Of a DNA stretch of 20,568 bases, positions 1-6,418 are shown piece after piece. Below the pieces are notes generated by a model. The model saw only the letters and a program-made list of their open reading frames with translations, did no database searches and was not told the DNA's origin. The DNA comes from an uncultured Bacteroidota bacterium. GTDB taxonomy: Bacteria; Bacteroidota; Bacteroidia; Chitinophagales; Chitinophagaceae. The stretch's first letter is position 1, and every line of letters starts with the position of its first letter. A program made the translations under genes and the position numbers. The stretch covers positions 1 through 20,568 of the forward strand of contig CAIZMD010000031.1 of assembly GCA_903933995.1 (NCBI GenBank), in the 5' to 3' direction.

Positions 1-116
1 CCCAAGCGATTAGCCATAAAATAAGCAATGGTGGCCATCAGGGATGCCACCAAGGATAATAAAGTCAGTAAATGGCCAATCTGGCCGGGCAACAAGTGTT
101 CACCTATATATTTCAT
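1..116 (-). CDS. ccmF: Cytochrome c maturation protein CcmF, N-terminal fragment (cut by window edge)
   Basis: This is a partial gene on the minus strand: it starts at the ATG at 116 and leaves the window at its left edge after 38 codons. The visible product begins MKYIGEHLLPGQIGH and runs into a hydrophobic helix (about residues 16-36). The GEHLLPGQIGH opening followed at once by a membrane helix is what I recognise as the N-terminus of CcmF/CcsA-type haem lyases, which attach haem to apocytochrome c at the outer face of the inner membrane. It lies 44 bp downstream of ccmE in the same direction, the expected gene order, and probably shares its transcript. No Shine-Dalgarno sequence is evident, which is normal in Bacteroidota. 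The identification rests on the N-terminal match and on the neighbour. Confidence 0.75.
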   Translation of the reverse strand, partial: MKYIGEHLLPGQIGHLLTLLSLVASLMATIAYFMANRL

Positions 117-160
117 GTATATCTATTCAGTGTAATGGGTAATGAGAAAACTGGGATGGC

Positions 161-571
161 TTATTTACCGGTATTCCTAACGGCATTTTTGGCCGCATTG
201 GGATCATCCTTGTATTTAGATGGACATTTTAACAAAATGTCTTTGCAGTCGAAATGATCACCTTGCACCCTTCCTTTTAACACCAATCTTTCACTTTTTT
301 CCATATCAGTAGGTTTATTGTTGTGATAAACCACTTTAATACTGTTACCAAGTGTGTCAATAGCTGTAAAGCTCAAATAGTTGGGATTTTTGGCGGCATC
401 GTATTCTACAGGGAATTGTTTGTCTACTTTGGCAATTAAGTTAACAAACTTGCCCTCTTTCTGTTTGGCAGAAGAGATGGTCTCATAGGTTGTCAAATCG
501 CCGGTATAGCTAATTAAGACTACAATACTGGCGGCAATCAACACTAAAATGATGATGTGGGTCTTTTTCAT
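161..571 (-). CDS. ccmE: Cytochrome c maturation haem chaperone CcmE, Cys variant
   Basis: A 136-residue protein with one N-terminal membrane anchor (about residues 5-24) and a small beta-rich OB-fold-like domain (about 38-120), the size and layout of CcmE. CcmE carries haem covalently on the periplasmic side and passes it to CcmF. The classical family binds haem through His in an HxxxY motif. Here the equivalent position reads C116-P-S-K-Y120, the CxxxY form known from some bacteria and archaea. The ATG at 571 directly precedes the anchor (MKKTHIIILV) and lies 18 nt below a good promoter match. ccmF follows 44 bp downstream. No ccmB, ccmC or ccmD gene precedes it, because the next gene is divergent. 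The family call is firm from motif plus context; the chemistry of the Cys form is known only from relatives. Confidence 0.8.
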   Translation of the reverse strand: MKKTHIIILVLIAASIVVLISYTGDLTTYETISSAKQKEGKFVNLIAKVDKQFPVEYDAAKNPNYLSFTAIDTLGNSIKVVYHNNKPTDMEKSERLVLKGRVQGDHFDCKDILLKCPSKYKDDPNAAKNAVRNTGK

Positions 572-589
572 TTATTCTGTTTTCAGGAG

Positions 590-618
590 CAAAAGTAGTC
601 CAAAATCCCTCACACAAA
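590..618 (-). promoter_or_regulatory. Candidate Bacteroidota promoter of ccmE-ccmF
   Basis: On the minus strand an exact TAnnTTTG box (TACTTTTG, 597 down to 590) is preceded by TTTG at 618-615, with 17 nt between the two. This fits the Bacteroidota/Flavobacterium promoter pattern TTG-N17-23-TAnnTTTG. Transcription would start near 586, giving a leader of about 15 nt to the ccmE ATG at 571. This is a motif match only. Confidence 0.55.
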
Positions 619-700
619 GATGATGTTTGTCAGGCTTTGTTGTTAAAACTGTAAAGCTTCTACAAAAGTCCCTATTTTGTTATGTTTTAGGCAAACTAAA

Positions 701-731
701 TTGGCAGAATCTATAAAATGAAGGTAATTTG
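701..731 (+). promoter_or_regulatory. Possible promoter of the ureohydrolase operon
   Basis: TTG at 701-703 is followed 21 nt later by TAATTTG at 725-731 and then C, close to TAnnTTTGC but with one spacer base missing. It lies 23 nt before the ATG at 755 and at the head of five co-directional genes. The rest of the 183-bp gap between ccmE and this operon shows nothing else that I can support. This is a weaker match than the ccmE, tonB-like, lysC and hppD promoters. Confidence 0.3.
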
Positions 732-754
732 CAACGCGTTTCAAGCTAAAAGCC

Positions 755-1801
755 ATGCCTCATTTAGATCAGTTCAACCCTAATACGGTTGGCAATCCCA
801 ATAACAACATTTTTGGTCTGCCTTCTAATGAAGCAGAATCTTTATTGGTGGTACTTCCGGTTCCTTGGGAAGTAACGGTGAGTTATGGAGCAGGCACTTC
901 CCGTGCACCTGAACACGTTTTCAAAGCCAGTATACAGGTTGACCTCTTTAACAAAGACGTGCACGATGGTTGGAAAACAGGGTTCTTTATGCGGGAAATA
1001 GACAAGAAATTGTTGCTAAAAAGCGATTACCTAAGAAAAGAAGCCGAATTATACATTGACTATATTTCAAAGGGTGAGAAAGTAGAAGACAATAAATTCA
1101 TGACCAAGTCTCTCAAAGACATTAATGAGGGCGGGGCATACATGAATGATTGGGTTTATCAGCATAGTAAAGAATTATTAGAAAAGGGCAAATTAGTTGC
1201 CTTATTGGGAGGAGATCATAGTATCTCTTTGGGATATCTAAAAGCATTGGCGGAAAAACACGGTCAGTTTGGGGTATTACAAATAGATGCTCATTGTGAC
1301 TTAAGAAAGCAATATGAGAGTTTCTTGTATTCACACGCTTCTATTATGCATAATGCTTTACAAGAAGTTCCCAATTTGGCCAAACTGGTTCAAGTGGGTG
1401 TCAGAGATTTTTGTGACGAAGAATGGGAATTAATTTGCAATAGTCAGGGCCGAGTAGTTACTTATTTTGACCAAAGTATTAAGGAAAGACAATACGAGGG
1501 AGAAACATGGAAATCTATTTCTGAAGAAATCATTGGGCAATTACCCCAAAAAGTATACCTCAGTTTTGACATAGACGGATTAGACAGAAAATACTGCCCC
1601 AATACTGGAACACCTGTTCAAGGTGGTTTTGAAACAGAAGAAATTCTCTACCTGGTTAAAAAGATTTTAGATAGCGGACGTCAGTTAATTGGCTTTGATT
1701 TAGTAGAATTGGGTGTGGGCCAAAACGACTGGGACAGTAATGTTGGGGCACATTTACTTTGGCGTCTATGTAATTTAATGGTCAAATCACCCGCAGTTTA
1801 G
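755..1801 (+). CDS. Ureohydrolase-family enzyme (arginase/agmatinase/formimidoylglutamase fold)
   Basis: A 348-residue member of the binuclear-metal ureohydrolase family, which hydrolyses guanidino compounds (arginine, agmatine, guanidinobutyrate, formimidoylglutamate, guanidine) to urea or a related product. All three metal-binding signatures are present: GGDHS at 152-156, DAHCD at 178-182 and SFDIDGLD at 270-277. The GTP-QGG turn lies at 285-291 and a late acidic position at E318. The region between the N-terminal VPWEVTVSYGAGTSRAP and GGDHS (about 55-145) is longer than in classic agmatinases of about 300 residues. The substrate cannot be read from the sequence, so I give no gene symbol; annotation pipelines would probably write 'agmatinase family protein'. 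It is the first gene of a five-gene run and the next start is 10 bp downstream. It would act in the cytoplasm, as no signal peptide is visible. Confidence 0.85.
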   Translation: MPHLDQFNPNTVGNPNNNIFGLPSNEAESLLVVLPVPWEVTVSYGAGTSRAPEHVFKASIQVDLFNKDVHDGWKTGFFMREIDKKLLLKSDYLRKEAELYIDYISKGEKVEDNKFMTKSLKDINEGGAYMNDWVYQHSKELLEKGKLVALLGGDHSISLGYLKALAEKHGQFGVLQIDAHCDLRKQYESFLYSHASIMHNALQEVPNLAKLVQVGVRDFCDEEWELICNSQGRVVTYFDQSIKERQYEGETWKSISEEIIGQLPQKVYLSFDIDGLDRKYCPNTGTPVQGGFETEEILYLVKKILDSGRQLIGFDLVELGVGQNDWDSNVGAHLLWRLCNLMVKSPAV

Positions 1802-1811
1802 CTTTTTTAGG

Positions 1812-2366
1812 ATGAAACTATACCCATACGTTATTGAATTAAAAAGACCTTCTTATAGACTAATTGATTTTATTAGTCAGCTTTTACTATTAATCAGTTT
1901 GAGCGCCTTTACTTATGCCCTATTTGAAGGGTTACCGGTTAATAAAATTGCTATATATCTTTCAGCAGGTGGCATTATAGGTTGGTGGATCTATTGTTTG
2001 ATTCAGAATAGAAAGGAACAGATTCCCTATTACCGTTGGGGTATATTTCTAGCTTGTTTGGGTTGGTGGTACCTGCCCAAGGGGGGATGGATCTGTGCTG
2101 TTTATGTATTAGCTGGTTTCTTTGAAAAACAGGCCAAATTTCCCGAAGAATTGGCTTTTGACCAAGATGAAATTGTGGTCAACAGTTTGCCCAAAAAACA
2201 TATTTATTGGGAGGAATTAAACAATGTGGTCATTAAAGATGGTTTATTGACCATTGACTTTAAGAACAACAAATTGCTTCAAAAAGAAATACAATCTGGC
2301 TCAAATGCCAAAGATGAGCAAGATTTTAACGAGTTTTGCCGCAACAGACTTCAAGCAAAGGCTTAA
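1812..2366 (+). CDS. Membrane protein of unknown function with a PH-like C-terminal domain
   Basis: A 184-residue protein that I do not recognise by name. The N-terminal half has three hydrophobic helices (about 17-38, 44-65 and 74-105, the last possibly a hairpin), rich in Trp and Gly. The C-terminal part (about 112-184) is soluble and alternates in a beta-strand pattern, with a W-x-x-L-x-N-V-x-x-K-D-G-L-L-T-I-D-F-K-N-N-K stretch at about 138-160. This resembles the PH-like domains attached to small bacterial membrane proteins, but that resemblance is an inference. It sits 10 bp after the ureohydrolase and 29 bp before the radical SAM gene, so it is very probably co-transcribed. Its role may be scaffolding or sensing; nothing catalytic is visible. 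Confidence 0.6.
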   Translation: MKLYPYVIELKRPSYRLIDFISQLLLLISLSAFTYALFEGLPVNKIAIYLSAGGIIGWWIYCLIQNRKEQIPYYRWGIFLACLGWWYLPKGGWICAVYVLAGFFEKQAKFPEELAFDQDEIVVNSLPKKHIYWEELNNVVIKDGLLTIDFKNNKLLQKEIQSGSNAKDEQDFNEFCRNRLQAKA

Positions 2367-2395
2367 GTTTTATTTTTCACCATTTAGTTTTGACC

Positions 2396-3697
2396 ATGTC
2401 TTTATCTACTTCACCTTATATGCTCTATTCCGATGGCAACGGAAATATTTTTGAAGATACCAGCTTATACGCCACAGGAAGAGCAGGTTGGGACGCATTA
2501 CCAGTGCCACCCGAAGACTGGATAGAATTACCTACAGGTGGAAACTTATATGAGTTACCAGGGAGAAGAGGTATAGGAATTGATGTAAAAACCGGAGACA
2601 TGCGTCTTTGTGATAAGGGATGGGCGGTTGCTGCCTTTATTCCACCAGCACATACTGGTTTGTATATAGCTGCGTTTGAAACACAAGAAGACGCACCTAC
2701 CCTTCCGCTATTTTGCTATACAGCTGCGGCATGGCACAATGAAAAATTCTATGTAACGGCTGTTCGCATTGAACAAGATATTCGTCAAGAAGCGGCTGGC
2801 TATGACGATGAAAAAATTGAATCCGGTACCAAACAGTTGTTGGAAAACTATTCTCAGAATAGGTTGGTGAAACACTTGATGGAGAATTGTTGCATGACTT
2901 ATACATGTCCTGCTGCCAGAAATTTTGCCTTGGGGCGATGGGAATGTCCAGTTCCTACTTCACCTGCCTGTAATGCCAACTGTGTGGGTTGTATTTCTTT
3001 TCAACCTGAGGACGAAGTCATTTTTTCTACCCAAGACCGATTGACTTTTAAACCCACTGCTGCTGAAATTGTAGAGTTTACCGTACCCCATTTAATGGAA
3101 GCGCCTTATCCCATAATTAGTTTTGGGCAGGGATGTGAAGGAGAGCCCTTGCTAATGTGGGAAACCATTAGAGAAGCCATTATTGAAATTCGCAAACATA
3201 CCCCAAGAGGCAGTATCAATATCAATACCAATGGCTCCAAACCAGATGCCGTAAGAGCCTTGTGTGAAGCAGGTTTGAATAGTATGAGAGTTAGTACCAA
3301 TTCAGCCAGAGAACATATTTATACGCCTTACTATAGACCCAATAATTATCAGTTCCAAGACATTGTTGAAAGTTTAAAAGTGATGAGGAGTTTTGGAGGC
3401 TGGACAAGTATCAACTATTTTGTTTTTCCAGGCATGACTGATAGTGTGGAAGAATATGAAGCCTTACGCAAACTGATTATAGATACGGATTTGAACATGA
3501 TCCAGTGGCGCAATTTCAATATTGACCCAGACTGGTATATGGGTAAGATTGGAGTTCACGAAACAGGCGATATCTTAGGAGTAAAACAAATGCTAGAACT
3601 GATTCAGGAAGAATTTCCAAAAGTTCAGTTTGGCTATTTCAATCCTCCTATGGAAAGAATCAAGGGGAATTTCCAATCTGATTTTGCCCATCTCTAG
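2396..3697 (+). CDS. Uncharacterised radical SAM protein with an N-terminal extension
   Basis: A 433-residue protein. The radical SAM [4Fe-4S] motif CxxxCxxC is C192-NAN-C196-VG-C199, followed by a GQGCEGEP strand-loop (244-251) in the GGEP-like SAM-binding position and an INTNGS segment (275-281), all in the usual TIM-barrel order. Before the barrel lies an unassigned domain of about 160 residues, then a Cys-rich linker with C165, C166, C171 and C184. No C-terminal SPASM or TRAM domain is obvious. I chose the ATG at 2396 rather than the in-frame ATG at 2336, because the earlier one lies inside the upstream gene and adds a sequence unlike the rest. The reaction is unknown. Its co-directional neighbours are a ureohydrolase, a membrane protein and two exporters, which suggests a metabolite rather than an RNA substrate, but that is inference. 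Confidence 0.85.
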   Translation: MSLSTSPYMLYSDGNGNIFEDTSLYATGRAGWDALPVPPEDWIELPTGGNLYELPGRRGIGIDVKTGDMRLCDKGWAVAAFIPPAHTGLYIAAFETQEDAPTLPLFCYTAAAWHNEKFYVTAVRIEQDIRQEAAGYDDEKIESGTKQLLENYSQNRLVKHLMENCCMTYTCPAARNFALGRWECPVPTSPACNANCVGCISFQPEDEVIFSTQDRLTFKPTAAEIVEFTVPHLMEAPYPIISFGQGCEGEPLLMWETIREAIIEIRKHTPRGSININTNGSKPDAVRALCEAGLNSMRVSTNSAREHIYTPYYRPNNYQFQDIVESLKVMRSFGGWTSINYFVFPGMTDSVEEYEALRKLIIDTDLNMIQWRNFNIDPDWYMGKIGVHETGDILGVKQMLELIQEEFPKVQFGYFNPPMERIKGNFQSDFAHL

Positions 3698-3706
3698 CAC
3701 AGCTGC

Positions 3707-4627
3707 ATGAAGGAACAACATTCTCAAAAAGATATCAGCCTAGGCATTCTGTTGGCGTTGGTTGCCACCATTATTTGGTCTGGTAATTTTGTGATCTCCA
3801 GAAGTGTGATTCATTTGATTGGCCCCATTAGTCTGGCCTTTTTTAGATGGTCATTTGCTAGTCTTATTTTAATGCCATTTGCATGGAAAGTGTTCAAGGA
3901 AGACTGGGCCATTATTAAAGCAAGACCTGCCTATTTTTTCTGGACAGCATTAACCGGTGTCAGCTTGTTTAATACATTTGTGTATATAGCAGGCCATTCT
4001 ACTTCTGCTATTAATATGGCCCTGATTGGCACTACCTCCTCTCCCATTTTTGCTAGTATTTTGGCCTATTTATTTCTAAAAGAAAAAATGGGATTGATGC
4101 GGATCATTGGTATGATTATCTGCATCATTGGAATCCTATTGTTATTGTCTCAGGGTAGTTTGGAAAAGCTGATGGCCTTTCATTTTTCAACAGGTGACCT
4201 TTGGGTTTTAGCTGGTGCTTTTTCCTTTGCCATTTACAATGTGTTGGTAAGAAGAAAGCCCCAAGAAATGAGTAGCATCCGTTTTTTGTTTGTGGTATTT
4301 TTCTTTGGAGCAATCTTACTGATTCCCTTCTTTTTATATGAATTATCTTATGCCCCACCCATTGTTTGGAATACAGAATTAATCAGCTCTATTTTGTACC
4401 TCGGATTTGGAACATCTGTTATTTCCTTCTTGTGCTGGAATATAGCATTGCAAAAACTTGGAACAGGCAGAACGGTCATTTTTGGCAACCTGATTCCTGT
4501 CTTTAGTACACTTGAAGCGGTCTGGTTATTGGAAGAGAAAGTAACGCTGATTCACTGGATCAGTGGCTTGATAGTCATCCTAGGCTTGATTATTGCCAAT
4601 TTATACGCATCTAAATTTAGCAAATGA
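3707..4627 (+). CDS. EamA-family (DMT superfamily) transporter
   Basis: A 306-residue, almost entirely hydrophobic protein with about ten membrane helices arranged as two repeats (about 13-148 and 162-302). This is the standard architecture of the EamA family within the drug/metabolite transporter superfamily. The first repeat opens with the typical ATIIWSGNFVISR helix and the second with LWVLAGAFSFAIYNVLVRR. Relatives mostly export amino acids or other small metabolites from the cytoplasm; the substrate here cannot be predicted. The start is 9 bp after the radical SAM stop codon, and the stop overlaps the next start in an ATGA, so translation of the two exporters is probably coupled. Confidence 0.85.
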   Translation: MKEQHSQKDISLGILLALVATIIWSGNFVISRSVIHLIGPISLAFFRWSFASLILMPFAWKVFKEDWAIIKARPAYFFWTALTGVSLFNTFVYIAGHSTSAINMALIGTTSSPIFASILAYLFLKEKMGLMRIIGMIICIIGILLLLSQGSLEKLMAFHFSTGDLWVLAGAFSFAIYNVLVRRKPQEMSSIRFLFVVFFFGAILLIPFFLYELSYAPPIVWNTELISSILYLGFGTSVISFLCWNIALQKLGTGRTVIFGNLIPVFSTLEAVWLLEEKVTLIHWISGLIVILGLIIANLYASKFSK

Positions 4628-5397
4628 TAGACTGGCAAATTTTAGTACTGCTTTGTTTATTTGCGCTATTGGCAGGATTTGTAGACGCCATTGTTGGTGG
4701 AGGCGGATTAATTCAAACACCCGCTTCGCTGATCATGTTACCCCAGTTACCCGTGGCTACCGTTATTGGCTCTTTGAAGCTACCTTCTTTTAGTGGTACT
4801 TTTTTTGCAGCCAGACAATATGTACGCAAAGTGCCCATTAACTGGAAACTCATGGGATGGATGGCCTTGACCGCATTTAGTGCCTCCTTTCTTGGTTCCC
4901 AATTATTGACCCAAATGAGTAATAGGTTTATGAAACCTGTAATCTTGGTAGTCTTAGTGCTTGTTGCCATTTATACCTATTCCAAAAAGGATTTTGGCCA
5001 ATTTTCACACAAGGAATTAACCCCTACTCAAAAAACGCTTTATAGTTTACTCATTTGTTTGGTCATTGGATTTTATGACGGATTTATAGGTCCAGGAGCG
5101 GGTAGTTTTTTGGTATTGGCTTTTATTAGTTTAATGGGTTTGGATTTTCTAAACGCATCGGCCAATGCCAAACTGATTAACCTAGCTACTAATCTAGGGT
5201 CAATCTGTTTGTTTTTAATCAAGGGTAGCATTATCTGGAAATTGGCCATCCCCATGGCTATTTGTAATGCCATTGGCGGATTTTTAGGCGCTAAAATGGC
5301 CATCGCCAAAGGCAACCGCTTTATAAGAATTTTCTTTCTCTTAGTAGTCATGGGAACGCTGATCCGCTTTTCATATGATGTTTTTTGGAAGCCCTAA
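4624..5397 (+). CDS. TSUP-family (TauE/SafE) membrane transporter
   Basis: A 257-residue protein with about eight membrane helices in two halves. Each half starts with a Gly-rich helix and a conserved Asp: GFVDAIVGGGG at 18-28 and GFYDGFIGPGAG at 150-161. This paired motif marks the TauE/SafE (TSUP) family, whose studied members move sulfite, sulfonates, sulfoacetate or other small organic anions. It overlaps the EamA gene by 4 bp (ATGA) and ends the five-gene run; the next gene is over 100 bp away and has its own promoter-like box. Two exporters of different families translated together behind a radical SAM enzyme suggest export of pathway products, but the substrate is unknown. Confidence 0.85.
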   Translation: MIDWQILVLLCLFALLAGFVDAIVGGGGLIQTPASLIMLPQLPVATVIGSLKLPSFSGTFFAARQYVRKVPINWKLMGWMALTAFSASFLGSQLLTQMSNRFMKPVILVVLVLVAIYTYSKKDFGQFSHKELTPTQKTLYSLLICLVIGFYDGFIGPGAGSFLVLAFISLMGLDFLNASANAKLINLATNLGSICLFLIKGSIIWKLAIPMAICNAIGGFLGAKMAIAKGNRFIRIFFLLVVMGTLIRFSYDVFWKP

Positions 5398-5464
5398 ACC
5401 GGAATTAACCTTTATTTAGGTGGATAAGTGGATTAAGCTAGCAATACTGCCGTAATTTTCAACA

Positions 5465-5498
5465 TTGAACCAAATACATGGGATTACCGATACATTTG
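5465..5498 (+). promoter_or_regulatory. Candidate Bacteroidota promoter of the tonB-like/folC pair
   Basis: An exact TAnnTTTG box (TACATTTG, 5491-5498) is preceded by TTG at 5465-5467 with 23 nt between, at the upper limit of the known spacing. Transcription would start near 5502. If the box is real, the ATG at 5501 would be at or just before the transcript start, and the ATG at 5519 would be the better initiation codon. Confidence 0.45.
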
Positions 5499-5500
5499 TT

Positions 5501-6394
5501 ATGAACAATGCCCGTACCATGCAGCTCAGTTTTGAAAAAGAAAAAAACATCAAGGCCAGCATCATTACTTTGCTGATCTGCTTGTTGATGTTCATGACTT
5601 TCTTTTTTCTGCAATGGACTTTGCCGCAAATTCCTATCCCTGAAACCGGAGAAGGCATTGAAGTTAACCTTGGCAATAGTGAAACTGGCTTGGGCGATAT
5701 TGCTCCTGAAATTCCTGGACAATCATCACCAACCCAAGACCAAACCAATCCAAGCCCTCCACCAACTAATCAACCAATCAATACCAAAGAGATTCAGGCC
5801 GATGAAACGGGTGATGAAGCAGTTAATCTGGCTAAAAAAACTTCTCCCAAACCTGTTGAAAAAACAACAGTAGAAACCAAACCTACACCCAAAAAAACCG
5901 AGATGGTGGCTACACCTGTTGTTGCAGCACCCAAACCCAAAGCCTTATTCAAGGGAGGTACTAGCAGCAATAGCAGTGGTAATAATGCGGATAGTTACAA
6001 TGGTGTCAAAAACCAAGGTATTGCTGGCGGTAAAGGTGACCAAGGTAACCCCAATGGTAACCCCAACTCTGATAGCTATCAAGGTAATGCAGCCAGTGGC
6101 AATAGCGGTGCAGGAAATGGTGTGAGTATTAGAAGTGGCTTAGACGGTAGAAGGATTACCAAGCTTCCTAGCTTTGAAGATGATTTTAATGAAAATGCCA
6201 AAGTAGCTGTGAATATAACTGTTGACCAAAATGGCAATGTAATAGCTGCTAGCATTAATCCTAAAGGCACTACTACCACCAATCAGAACATTAGAAATAT
6301 TGCTTTGAAAAAAGCCAAAACCCTTAAACTCAATGCTGGTAAGGATAGCGAGCAAGAAGGAACCTTGGTTTTTAGCTTCAAACTCCGTGGTTAA
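5501..6394 (+). CDS. TonB-like energy transducer / TonB C-terminal-domain protein
   Basis: A 297-residue envelope protein. It has a short cytoplasmic N-terminus, one membrane helix (about 19-39), a long low-complexity spacer and a small C-terminal domain. The spacer is Pro/Thr/Lys-rich at about 70-133, then Gly/Asn/Ser-rich at about 140-205. The C-terminal domain is at about 218-297. This is the TonB layout: the anchor couples to ExbB/ExbD, the spacer crosses the periplasm and the last domain touches outer-membrane receptors. The C-terminal domain reads V-x-V-N-I-T-V-D-Q-N-G-N-V and ends in a beta strand, as in TonB, but lacks the usual Tyr-Pro motif before it. No exbB or exbD lies upstream. 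The start could also be 5519 (see the promoter entry), which removes six residues. folC follows 24 bp downstream. Confidence 0.65.
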   Translation: MNNARTMQLSFEKEKNIKASIITLLICLLMFMTFFFLQWTLPQIPIPETGEGIEVNLGNSETGLGDIAPEIPGQSSPTQDQTNPSPPPTNQPINTKEIQADETGDEAVNLAKKTSPKPVEKTTVETKPTPKKTEMVATPVVAAPKPKALFKGGTSSNSSGNNADSYNGVKNQGIAGGKGDQGNPNGNPNSDSYQGNAASGNSGAGNGVSIRSGLDGRRITKLPSFEDDFNENAKVAVNITVDQNGNVIAASINPKGTTTTNQNIRNIALKKAKTLKLNAGKDSEQEGTLVFSFKLRG

Positions 6395-6418
6395 GTTTTC
6401 TTTTCTAATTTGCACTTG

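Noticed and set aside
2336..2395. Extended start of the radical SAM gene at the ATG at 2336
   Set aside because: It overlaps the upstream gene and adds 20 residues with no relation to the rest; the ATG at 2396 gives a normal 29-bp gap.
5393..5420. Inverted repeat CCTAAA ... TTTAGG after the TSUP gene
   Set aside because: A 6-bp stem around a 16-nt loop with no T-run after it is too weak to call a terminator.
6406..6412. TAATTTG, followed by CA, just before folC, like the sequence upstream of the ureohydrolase gene
   Set aside because: It has one base fewer than the consensus, no TTG partner, and lies 6 nt before the ATG in a 24-bp gap, so co-transcription with the tonB-like gene is more likely.
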